Positions 1 to 9,142 of a stretch of 29,069 nt of DNA are shown piece after piece. The stretch covers positions 1-29,069 of the forward strand of contig KZ992576.1 of the NCBI GenBank assembly GCA_003614735.1. Direction: 5' to 3'. Origin of the DNA: Thamnocephalis sphaerospora. Lineage: Eukaryota > Zoopagomycota > Zoopagomycetes > Zoopagales > Sigmoideomycetaceae. The notes beneath the pieces were generated by a model. It was not told where the DNA came from. It made no database searches and worked only from the letters and a program-made list of their open reading frames with translations. Both the position numbers and the translations under genes were made by a program. Every line of letters starts with the position of its first letter. Within the stretch, counting starts at the first letter, position 1.

Positions 1-405
1 CGTCACCATGCTGACGACATGCTCACCATGATATCTGCTGTTTGCGCGTCTGCCTCTAGTTTATTTGCATTGAGATTGCGCGCAACCGTGAGGGTCTCAA
101 CTCGGTGCACTATGCGCAGTAGTGTCTGGCAGACTGCTTGGAAATACACGTTTGTTGCCATAGTCATTGTATGGGCGGGGGCTGAAAGGGTATAAATAGG
201 ACAGCAGCCGACGTCACTTGCCCACCTTCACGACGCCATCACTGCATTCAGCTCACCCACTAGTCCACCGCCCATCCATCCACTCACTCGTCCAGCCCAC
301 CGACCAGCCCATCAACTGTTCATCCATTCATCCATCCGTCCATCCGTCCATTTCGCCGTATCTGCGTGTACTTTTTGTATCCTAGTCGTCGCTGCACCAT
401 CCATC
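1..405 (+). promoter_or_regulatory. GID8 promoter and 5' leader with TATA box
   Basis: A consensus TATA box (TATAAATA) lies at 191-198, about 208 bp before the GID8 ATG at 406. It is followed by a C/T-rich leader at about 263-353 made of imperfect CCATC/CCGTC repeats. I see no coding region upstream. The transcription start is inferred to lie about 25-35 bp after the TATA box, which would put the whole repeat inside the 5' UTR. Confidence 0.6.
263..353 (+). repeat. Imperfect CCATC/CCGTC short repeat in leader
   Basis: A pyrimidine-rich low-complexity tract is built from degenerate 4-5 nt units (CCAT, CATC, CGTC), with the densest part at about 325-353. It lies between the TATA box and the GID8 start codon and is probably transcribed. 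Confidence 0.6.
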
Positions 406-1609
406 ATGCCCAAGCCCAATTTGACCGAGCAGTGGGAGCAGCGACTGAGTGATGTCGACATTCGCAAAACGTAAGCACCGTCCCTTTGCCATTCCCCCAT
501 CCCTGCCGCCAACATGATGATTTACTCAAGTTGGGAATCTCTCCGAAGTATACTAATCATATACTACTGTGTGGAGACTATTTTTCTTGAGCCTGATACC
601 TGGCATTCCCGCTGTGCGATGACTGTATGTGTACGCAACACTGTATGCTAACACTCTGGCTGTCCGATAGCGAACTAAACCGGCTGGTCATGCATTATCT
701 GCTGACGGAAGGCTACAAGGATGCTGCGGAAGAGTTTGCGCGCGAGTCTGGCATCAAGCCTGCGGTAGAAATGGAAGGCATTCAGGAGCGTCTGCAGATT
801 CGTCAGGCGGTGCAGCGCGGCGATATCGAAGACGCGATTGAGCGCATCAACGATCTGGACCCAGAGGTGCGTGTGGGTGGTGAGGTGGTCAGTGACTGTG
901 AAGAGGGCGAGGCGAGAGAGCGGATAGTGGTGATGGTGTGTGGCGCTGTGCATTGTTGCCAGACTCTCATAAACTTACGTGTTTCAATATACGTTGCGCC
1001 CGCGTACGTGTCTATGTCTACTGGGTTCGCTGGCTACATTTTTGACGGTGACGGCGGGGTGTTTGGCGTGTCGACAATGTGTAAACGATAGCTGCTTGAT
1101 GCGCAGCCTGACCTTTACTTTAAGCTGCAGCAGCAGCGCCTGATTGAGTATCTGCGCGAGGGAAAGCTTCCGGAAGCGCTTGCTTTTGCTCAGGAGGAGC
1201 TTGCCCAGCGCGGTGAAGAGAACGTAGGTTATTACGGCGTGCGCACCAGCAGACGACACAAACGCTGACGCGACGTTGCTAGCCGGCGCTGCTCGAAGAA
1301 CTCGAGCGTACAATGGCGCTGTTTGCCTTTGCCGATGCATCCACGTCGCCACTCGCGCGTTTGATGGATGATGCACAGCGGCAGCGGACGGCCAGCCAGC
1401 TAAACACGGCTATTCTAGCGGCCCAGAGCTTGCCGCAGAATCCCAAGCTGTCCATGCTGCTGCGCACACTCTTCTGGTCACAGCAGCAGCTGGATGGCAA
1501 GGCGACCTATCCACACATGACCAGCGTAGTGGATGCGTCCCTGTCTGGCGTTGCTGCTTCGGCCAACAGTGCTGCTGCCAGCCAGCACATGGATGCTTCA
1601 ACCGAGTAG
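406..1609 (+). CDS. GID8: GID8 / TWA1: LisH-CTLH-CRA subunit of the GID/CTLH E3 ubiquitin ligase
   Basis: Four exons are read as 406-470, 671-866, 1092-1223 and 1283-1609. All phases agree and give 239 aa, close to the roughly 228 aa of human GID8. A LisH motif covers about residues 23-49 (ELNRLVMHYLLTEGYKDAAEEF), followed by a CTLH segment to about 113 (typical PDLYFKLQQQRLIEYLREG block) and a CRA region to about 215. In known systems GID8 is a scaffold of the GID/CTLH ligase, which in yeast degrades gluconeogenic enzymes; that role is inferred from the family. The 200-nt first intron has a clear CTAAT branch motif near 550. The ATG at 406 is used because it opens the short first exon and lies downstream of a good TATA box. 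The 3' end converges on ASCC2, 229 bp away. Confidence 0.93.
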
Positions 1610-1838
1610 CTAGCCCGCCATGCTTTGGCACCTGCTGCAGCACGCTCGTCTTTCGTCTCGGAACTGCGGCCACACTTCAGCGCACGTATGGCACGCAGGT
1701 GAATGCAGTTGTGAGCATCACTGCGCGTGCCGTATAAGCTGTAGCGGCAATCATGTTAATATACCAGCAAGATAAAGCACTTGGCCATGTGTGCGTGTGT
1801 GCATATACAATTAGACTGTATTTGTCCTGGCAATGCGT

Positions 1839-4489
1839 TCATGCAGAGTTGTTGGGCACCGTGTCGCGCATTTTGCGTGCATGGCCCCGTTTACGATTGT
1901 GGTTGCCGCGACTTGCTTTGTGGCGGTCCTTGATCGCGCGTGAACGCGCGTCCTCCGGTCCTGAGGCAGATCCCGGCCGGCCGTTGTTGTCACGCGGCGG
2001 ACCCCGGCCCCGTCCACGACCACGACCGCGCGGCGCATCCTGTTGCGTGTGCACAATCTTGCGCTGTTCGCCGCGCCACTCGTGCTTTTCCAGTATCTGC
2101 GATTTGCGCGGCTACACAGACATGCCATCGCAGACATCGAGTGAGTACATGTGTGTACACAGCATGAGCATATCTTACTTACGTTGCGTTGCATCTGAAC
2201 AGCCCAGCCTTCAATCTGCTCGTCGGATAGGTTTGTTGTTGCTCGCAACTGAGCACGCTCCTTGCTGCGTCGTGCAGCAGATGTGCGCTCAAACACGGAT
2301 GGCGCAGTAACCATGATGCGTACTAGCTCTGCTTCGTATGGTGCTGCCGGATCGGTGGTATCTGCCTCAAGTGTGGCCCGCGTCTTGGTGGTGGCCTCAT
2401 CGGTGTCCACCGTGTCTTGCGCGCCCACCTCATCGCCCAGATCGTCGTATGTGTCGTCGTATTCGTCGTCGTACCCATCGTCGGCAAAGGCGCGATCCAA
2501 AATGGCCGCCTTTTGCTGCTGAACAAACGTCTTGTCGTTCAGCGTAGTCTCGGCGTTGCCACTATTCTTCTTGCCACGATATACACTATTTGCATCAACA
2601 GTTCCGCGAGCAAACACGTCAAAGGCGTCGTTGTCAAAGATGTTGCGCCGTGTGGCCAGCAGATCCTCGCCGCGACACCCGGGCTCATCATTGTAGACGC
2701 CATCGTCGCTGTCTTTGCCTTTATGTTCCCGGGCTCTAGCAGCCTTTGAGCGCAGCGGCAGCCTGTAGATGCATTGTAGGCTAGTTAGTGTCACCCAGTC
2801 TGCTGCCACATCGACATCACCTACCGTGGTGCATCGCGATCCATGGTGCGCAAATCATCGGCCAAGTCGTCTTCGAGTAGCCGGGCAATCACCGTTTCCA
2901 CATTGTCGTCGTAGCTCTCAAGGCACGCTTCAACAAAACCTTCACTCAGGTGCGGAAACACATCGCGAACCTGTGCAATCGATGATGTTCGCACCGTGTA
3001 AAGCAACGCATCGGGGTCATCAAAGTCTATGGCGCCATCCTGTAAAATGCGCATGTGCGTTATGGTTAGCAGCACAGTATTTGAACGTTGCCAGAATACA
3101 CCGCCTGACCTGGACAACGTATGCGGAATCGAGGTCTGCGCTTGCCGCACTAGCATTCTTCTGTCTCAGCAGACTCTGTTGTACGCGGTGCTCGTCAAAC
3201 CGCTCATGCAGGCTCTGGACATCTTTGCCGACTGTCGTTCGAAAGTGCTCCAGCGACAGAATAAGGTACTCTGCGCGCGGCTCATCGCTAATAGGTTGAG
3301 AATTAGTTTGGTGGCACAGAGAGTAGACTGCCACTGGACTTGATTGCAAATATACTACTCACCAGCTAGCAAACACATGCTGTAGTTGCGACAGCCTCGA
3401 TGATAAATTGTATTCAATCTCCAGATCAACCAGTAGCGGTGCTGTGTCCATAAAGTGCAGAGATTCATCACTCTCCGCACTCTCCATGCTGTCCAGAAGC
3501 TGCAGCAATAGATCGCACACACGTGTGGCGCGTGTGCTTTGCTCGGCTGTAGACGGTTTAGCTGTGTCATCGTCCGTTACGCTAGGGCTAAGAAAGGCTG
3601 ATAGCGGTGCTAGGTAACAGTGTTCTAGGATGCCATTGACAAAGCTCAATGTGGCATATTTAAAGCGACGAAGCGTCCGAATTAGCTGGACATGGTCGGG
3701 TGTAGGCGATTTACGCAACGTGGCAGTGTAAGCCATGTCCGCAGCACGCAGTAGTTCGCTAGCCGCCATGTGCAGATGCGAGATAGCAAGTGGCCGGTTG
3801 CAGGATACGTAGACGAACGCGTCGAGTGACGTTGCCAGATCCAGCATTATTGGCCAGGCTTCAACCGGTTGCAGTGCGGGTGCACTATCCGTACTGCTTT
3901 TCGATTTGACCGACGCTTCGTTCTTGTCTTTGCTGGATGTATGAGACGCTGCAAGCATCCTTAGAGAATGGGCAACAGAGCCTAGCATGGCTGCCTGCTG
4001 CTCTCGCATGGATGGCTCCAGCTCCATAACTTGAGCAAGCAGCTCGGCGACCAGGCGACGATTCGAGCGACCAAATGTGGCCACCACATCGAGCAAGCCG
4101 GGTGCATCCAGTAGGCCAGCCGCTACCAAACAGCCCATCGCCGTGTCCGGCTCACAGCGCTTATTTGCAGTGTCCGTTGGCTCTGCAAGCCGCTGAAGCA
4201 GACGCAACACCAAGGGTGCAAGGCCCTTGAGCAGGTCCGCGCTGTTAACATCGTCCGACTGCGTGTCGCTCTCTGCCGAGGTGGCCACCACGAAGCGGTA
4301 AGATCGGAGAAACGTTCGCAAAAAGTGCACTGCAGCCGGGTCGTCCAGCACGCGCGACCAGAACATGTCGGTCGACGTTTCCAACAGTAGGTTGCATTCG
4401 CGGAGCCAGACGCGGCTGGCGTTGACGCGCGTCTCGTAGTCTACCGTCTCCCACACGTCGACGGGCAGAAAGGGCGGCCAGACAGACAT
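1839..4489 (-). CDS. ASCC2: ASCC2 / Cue3 homologue: CUE-domain subunit of the ribosome-quality-control trigger complex
   Basis: Five exons in transcript order are 4489-3363, 3287-3110, 3039-2825, 2762-2183 and 2096-1839, giving 785 aa (human ASCC2 is about 757). An N-terminal helical domain is followed by a ubiquitin-binding CUE domain at about 456-492 (VFPHL near its start, ARLLE near its end). After it come the family signatures NIFDNDAFDVFARGTVD and DEYDDTYDD, then a Gly-Arg repeat and a basic C-terminus with a KASRGNHNRK motif. In yeast and human this protein works with Slh1/ASCC3 to split collided, ubiquitinated ribosomes. The reading frame stays open upstream of 4489 with no ATG before an in-frame stop at about 4600, so the ATG at 4489 is preferred. 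It gives an N-terminus (WPPFLPVD...) that aligns with the family start. Confidence 0.93.
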
Positions 4490-4629
4490 GAGCAGTTGAG
4501 TAGCTAACAATTCCAATGCAACGATGACGGCCGCTACGATGTGAAGAGGTGGAGCGGCTGCGGTCGTGGTGCCAGTGCGTTGTTTTTCTGCGGTGCGTCA
4601 CAGCTAGTCACCCGCCACTTGTTCTCGTC
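4490..4629. promoter_or_regulatory. Divergent promoter between ASCC2 and TAF13
   Basis: Only 140 bp separate the two start codons, so both genes must share this control region. I see no canonical TATA box here. Confidence 0.6.
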
Positions 4630-5166
4630 ATGTCGCATCACGAAGGCCGAGCCGGCCGTGGCCACCACAGCCGCAAACGCGTGTTTGCCAAAGACCGTAA
4701 GTGTCAGCGCACGTCGTATACAGCCTTGCTGGGCGCTGTTTGCTGATGTGCTGCTTGCGCTAGTGCGCCTTATGATGTACGGCTTTGGCGATGTGGCGAA
4801 TCCGGACCACGACACGGTGAATGTGCTTGAGGAGATGGTCGTTGACTACATTTCGGATATGGTGGGCATGCGTATCCCTGCCTTGACTGGCTACGGCAGC
4901 TTGCTGATGCGATTTCGTACGCTGCGCAGTGTCACCAAGCCGCGCGACTGTCGAGTAAGGGCGGCAAAGTAACCGTGGATGACTTCAAATTTGTGCTGCG
5001 CAACGATGGCAAAAAGCTGGCACGTGTCGAGGAGCTGATTCGCATGAGCGAGGACATCAAGGCGGCACGCAAGATTGTGAATATGCCCGAGTTTGAGACG
5101 CTGGCCGATGGCGGCAAACCAGGCCGCGGTGCAGGTGGAAGCGCCGGCGCTGATACGTTCGGCTAA
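4630..5166 (+). CDS. TAF13: TAF13: histone-fold subunit of general transcription factor TFIID
   Basis: Three exons, 4630-4696, 4764-4861 and 4930-5166, give 133 aa. After a His/Arg-rich N-terminus of about 22 residues comes the TAF13 histone fold: LRLMMYGFGDVANPDHDTV, then LEEMVVDYISDM, CHQAARLSS and VTVDDFKFVLRND, ending in KKLARVEELIRMSEDIKAAR. TAF13 pairs with TAF11 through its histone fold in TFIID. The second intron has two possible acceptors. Position 4929 gives an ungapped match to fungal TAF13 (CHQAA); an earlier acceptor near 4899 would add ten in-frame residues and is less likely. The tail after the histone fold is Gly/Ala-rich. Confidence 0.92.
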
Positions 5167-6128
5167 GGCCGGCGACTGCAAACCGTAAGGGAAGAGAAGT
5201 GCTGGCTATGATTTGACAGTGGACTGGTAAATATTTGGTATAATTACGCCGTGCTGCATGGCGTACTCTTCTGGTTTATTCATGTCGTGTATGTGGGCAA
5301 TGCTTGTTGCGGAGAGATATTGGCTGGTGAGTACAGCGTGCTGACAGCTGCAACGGTGGTACGACCACCGGCGGCTCATCAAGTGACATTGCGTGTCGGC
5401 AAAGGGTGCAATACGCCTGAGGTTATGCCTTTGCCTGCCCATATGAAAGTGGCGTGGCATGAGACGCGGTCCCAAGGTGTTTCGGAGTTGTGTACCAACG
5501 TTACCTTTACTGCGCGTGTCACACCGTGGTGTGCAAAACCGACGGTTTGAACTTTGTGCGTGTCTCTGACAGGATGGATGGCAGGGTAGGCCGACAGCAA
5601 GAGCCAAGGCAGCGCGGAGTATTACGCACAGAAGCACCTAGAAAGACCACTATGATGCAGTGTACTGTACCGCTGGAATCACAATGACTCCTTTGTGTGG
5701 ACCTTGGAATATGGGCACGTAAAGGCGTGGCGGCTTGGCCTGGCATCTGCTCGAAAGAGTGCCACTGAAAATCATCTCGTTTGTATACTCTATTATTTGA
5801 TGGTGTAATTCATGTAAGCGGACAAATTGTAAAATCAAATTCAGTGCGTTGCTGTAAGGCCACTACTGGCCAGTCATCCCAAAGCATGCGTAGAATGGCG
5901 GAAGGTAAGTGGTTTATGATTGAGGTTAGGGCGTAATCAGCTACAGTCGTGCATGTGTACTATGAGCGAGAGACCGTAGCAGACGAGTGCGCGATGAGGA
6001 GAGTAGACAACACAGTAGCCTGCATCAATACCAGTATTGCTGTGCAAGCTAAAGCGAGCGGCGCTGTATATAGGGCAAGAACCGCCAGAGAAATGATTCT
6101 GTCGCTTTTCCATGCTTCGCCGCCAAGA

Positions 6129-6361
6129 TCAAGAGCGTCGAATGGCTGGAAACTGTGGTACTAGCTGTTCCTCTTCGTCGCCATCGCTGGTGTCGTTGTC
6201 GTTATTATCAACGTTAAAGTCGATGCTACAGTCGCCTCCAGCGACATGAGCAGCGCCAGCGACAGAACTGCCAATTTCTGAGGATTTGCGCACGTTAGTA
6301 CATATCCAGTACAGCCACGAGTCTCTACAGATCACTGACCGGGAACGGTGAGAGGCATCAT
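6129..6361 (-). CDS. Candidate two-exon gene for a small acidic protein, unknown function
   Basis: Exons 6361-6340 and 6277-6129 join in phase to encode 56 aa, starting with ATG-ATG. The 62-nt intron has a GTCAGT donor, a perfect TACTAAC branch site and a CAG acceptor, the best splice signal in this gene-poor region. The C-terminal half is rich in Asn, Asp and Glu (FNVDNNDNDTSDGDEEEQ). The frame also stays open upstream of the ATG, so this could be the last exon of a larger gene. A 118-codon open frame lies just upstream on the same strand (6375-6731), but I could not join it cleanly. No family recognised. Confidence 0.35.
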
Positions 6362-7598
6362 TGCGCGCAGCGTACTATGCGTATGGCTGTACAAGTCCTG
6401 AGGACAATTCAATCAGAATTTCAAGGATGCTTGTGCCAACTGACTGGTTGTCCAGCAACAGAATTGTGAGACTGCGATGCTGGTAGTAACTACTTGAGAA
6501 TAGCTGCGTGAATGAAGGGTGGGGTGAACGGAACTGATGGTAGAGAGAATGGATGACGGGCAACGGCGGTACTTCAAGTCGGCCGTCTTTATGGTAAAGT
6601 GCGTGTTCGCAAGTTCGGCGTGAGGGGCATACAATGAGGCAATTTGATCGCACTTTCACATGAATCAAAGGGTGGTTTTCATAAAGCATGCAAGTGTCTG
6701 CGAACGCGTGGATGCAAAGCGCACTTTGCAAGTTTCATGACTATTTCGTGCATCTTCCACCCGTTTGGTAGCACTGAAATGAAGACAGAACAAAGATATG
6801 CAATGTTACGTGTTGCTTTAAATGTTGGTTTGCGCACGTGGACCGGTAGAACTCTGCCGAGATAGTGAAGCTTGGGCGCATGTGCTTTGGTGGCGAGTGT
6901 GGTTCAGAGTGTAAAACGTGTTTTTACGATATGTGCCTACATAAGGCGACCTCCATGAATACGGCGGCTTTCAGCACGAATGGCGTTTCGAATTTCGTGT
7001 GACAGTAGACTGAGTCTACCTATAATAGTAGCAATGGTTTTATTCAGTGGCTGGTTTCGTGACGGCAGAATAACGGTAGTACATTTATTGTGTGTTGAAA
7101 CGAGGCAGGCCAGCTGAGAGACACGAGCGTGGAACAACGAGGGCTTAGCTATGCTGGAGCTCTGGGCACTGCGAGCAAAGAGTCGGGTTTTGCCGAAATG
7201 ATGAATTCTTTTGTGTCTATAGCGTGGCAAAGGGATAGAAATAGTCAGGTTAGCGGCTGCTTTTGTAGCGATCGAACGACGGCAAAATACACATATTATG
7301 CTTCTAGAAGAGATAGGCTAGCCGTTTATGCTAGCTAGGGCCATTTCTTCGCAAAAGCTCCGCAGCTGCTCGTTTGATTTTCGTGCAGTGTGTAGAGACA
7401 ACGGCATCGCATACCATGTGTCTTCACACTCCAAGCAGCTAGCCTGTAGATGCACATACTGCCTCAAACGTCAATTGCACACGGCTGTTGTATATGCACC
7501 ACAAGGCACATACGATGGATGGAATACACGTGTCCTTTTCTAGCCTTGACTATGGACAGTGCGAAATTGTAATAGCAGCGTTGTATATTATTGGACGA

Positions 7599-8084
7599 TC
7601 ATCGGCGGTCTCTGGAACACGTTGAACATGTCCTAAGAATGGTTGTGCTTTGGCGTGGTCGAAGAAAGCGTGCGGCAGAATTTCGCGCTCTGGTCGCATC
7701 TCCTGCAAAACAGCAGCTCTGATGTGAGCCTGACCCGTATAGCGCTGTAGTAGATGGCCTCGTGATGCAGTTTTCACGGGAGCAACCGCAGCTTTGGCAG
7801 AAATGTCTAGCAAAATACACAGTTCTGTGCTGATCTTGGCTCTTTCTTGAGCATGGTGCACGCTGGGCAACCACTTGCTTTCTCTGCTGATGCGATAGGG
7901 CAGTCATTGTGAGATAGTTGCTCAGGCTTGCGACTCCCTGTCCGACTATGAGTGGCCGTTTTGATGCGTTTGACTAACTTACCGTCCGTACTGGCATCAT
8001 GCATTTCCTCGGGTGCGGCAAAATCGCTTCCAAGCCAAGTGAGCCAAGGTCTGGTTGACACTCGCCGTCAAGAGTATACCACAT
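7599..8084 (-). CDS. Candidate two-exon gene for a Cys-rich protein, unknown function
   Basis: From an ATG at 8084 the frame stays open for 34 codons to a GTAAGT donor at 7982. Joining to the CAG acceptor before 7883 keeps phase and runs to a stop at 7599, giving 128 aa. The second exon contains HFCQSCGCSRENC and further Cys pairs. Against it, all three minus-strand frames are fairly open here, and I recognise no domain. An alternative frame at 7550-7870 reads equally well as protein. Treat it as a hypothesis. Confidence 0.22.
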
Positions 8085-8140
8085 CTTGACGCGCAAGTGT
8101 CATGACTTTGGTAATTGGTTGACACATCTCGCCTTGGCTG
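8050..8140. repeat. Short diverged repeat pair (TGGTTGACA...CTCGCC)
   Basis: TGGTTGACACTCGCC near 8052 and TGGTTGACACATCTCGCC near 8117 form a short direct repeat. GCCAAGG near 8043 and CCTTGGC near 8132 are inverted copies flanking it. The copies are too short to call a mobile-element end. Confidence 0.35.
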
Positions 8141-9142
8141 GCGATGGGTGTGCGTTTAGCAGGTGTCTAACAAACAGCATGTGTCACTGGAGCTACGCGC
8201 AACCCAGTGCGTAAGTTTCCGTTATGCGATCCAGGTTGACTTGCGATCTGCTCTTCTCCCACACGAAGCTACGCGTGACTGCGTTCGGTTAATGCGAGGT
8301 GTCCTTGTCAAACGGCATTGAATGAGTTGCAAACCATAACTGCGAAAGAGCAAAAGTGTCGAGCAAAAGTGTTGTCATCGTTTTAATAGCTCGCGATCTT
8401 TCCAAGCTGCTACGCTTTGCCTTATGGCAGCGAGAATGCTGCTGTGTCGCTCACTGATTGCCACTCTGCCTTGCTTGAACAAAATGCCGAGCACCGCAAA
8501 GGCTGAGCTAGGCGGAAACAGGGCGAGTGATTTGCGCGCGCTGTGTGCGGACATGTGTAACCCTAGCATCTTTTACAGCACCACCATGTTTCATGATATA
8601 AGGCTTAGAGGTGTGCGTTCGTAGCACATGAAGCAATGCTGCAAAAGGCTGTGATACTGTTTTGTGTGGCTTCAAATGACCTTATCCTGCTTGAGCAATG
8701 CTCGCCTCAAGCCGCCTGGATTAGCTAGCGCCATCTTTTCATGAGACGCTCAGTTGTTTGCTTCAATGCTGATACAACGTTTGATGGCAATGTATGTTCA
8801 TCTCATGTATTGCCACATAGCAAGCAGCTGGTCAGCAGGCGCACGGGTGGGTGGGCTTTTGTGTCAAGCGGCGCTGTATCTACGCCAAACAAAAATTGAC
8901 GCGACAGCTGCAGTGTATGTTGGAAGCAGTGCCGTTCATGTTGATGCATTCCGAGTGAACACTCGGCTGTGGAGATCGCCGTGGGTTTGCTTACTACCAC
9001 ATTAATGCCATTTCTTTTGCTATCTTTGACGCGCATAAGTTTATGGATATGAAGGAAACCGTTACATAGTGTTTGCCAACTTGAGCGGGAAGACAAAGCG
9101 CATCTTGCATGGGTTAGGCTGCGCAACCATGTCACAATCCGG

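Larger units (their letters stand above)
5167..9142. other. Gene-poor region of about 4 kb
   Basis: This lies between the 3' end of TAF13 (+) and the 3' end of the kelch gene (-). I recognise no protein family on either strand, no tRNA or rRNA, and no transposon ends. Open frames are short and mostly lack ATG starts. Two spliced candidates on the minus strand (6129-6361 and 7599-8084) are listed separately. Possible minus-strand polyadenylation hexamers occur near 7040 and 7085. It may hold untranslated transcripts, fast-evolving genes or decayed sequence; I cannot tell which. Confidence 0.6.

Noticed and set aside
1753-2749. Plus-strand frames across the ASCC2 3' half
   Set aside because: Shadows of the ASCC2 acidic and Gly-Arg coding region on the other strand.
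8043-8138. Possible transposon end from short inverted and direct repeats
   Set aside because: Copies are 7-18 nt, no transposase is seen and no target-site duplication could be identified.
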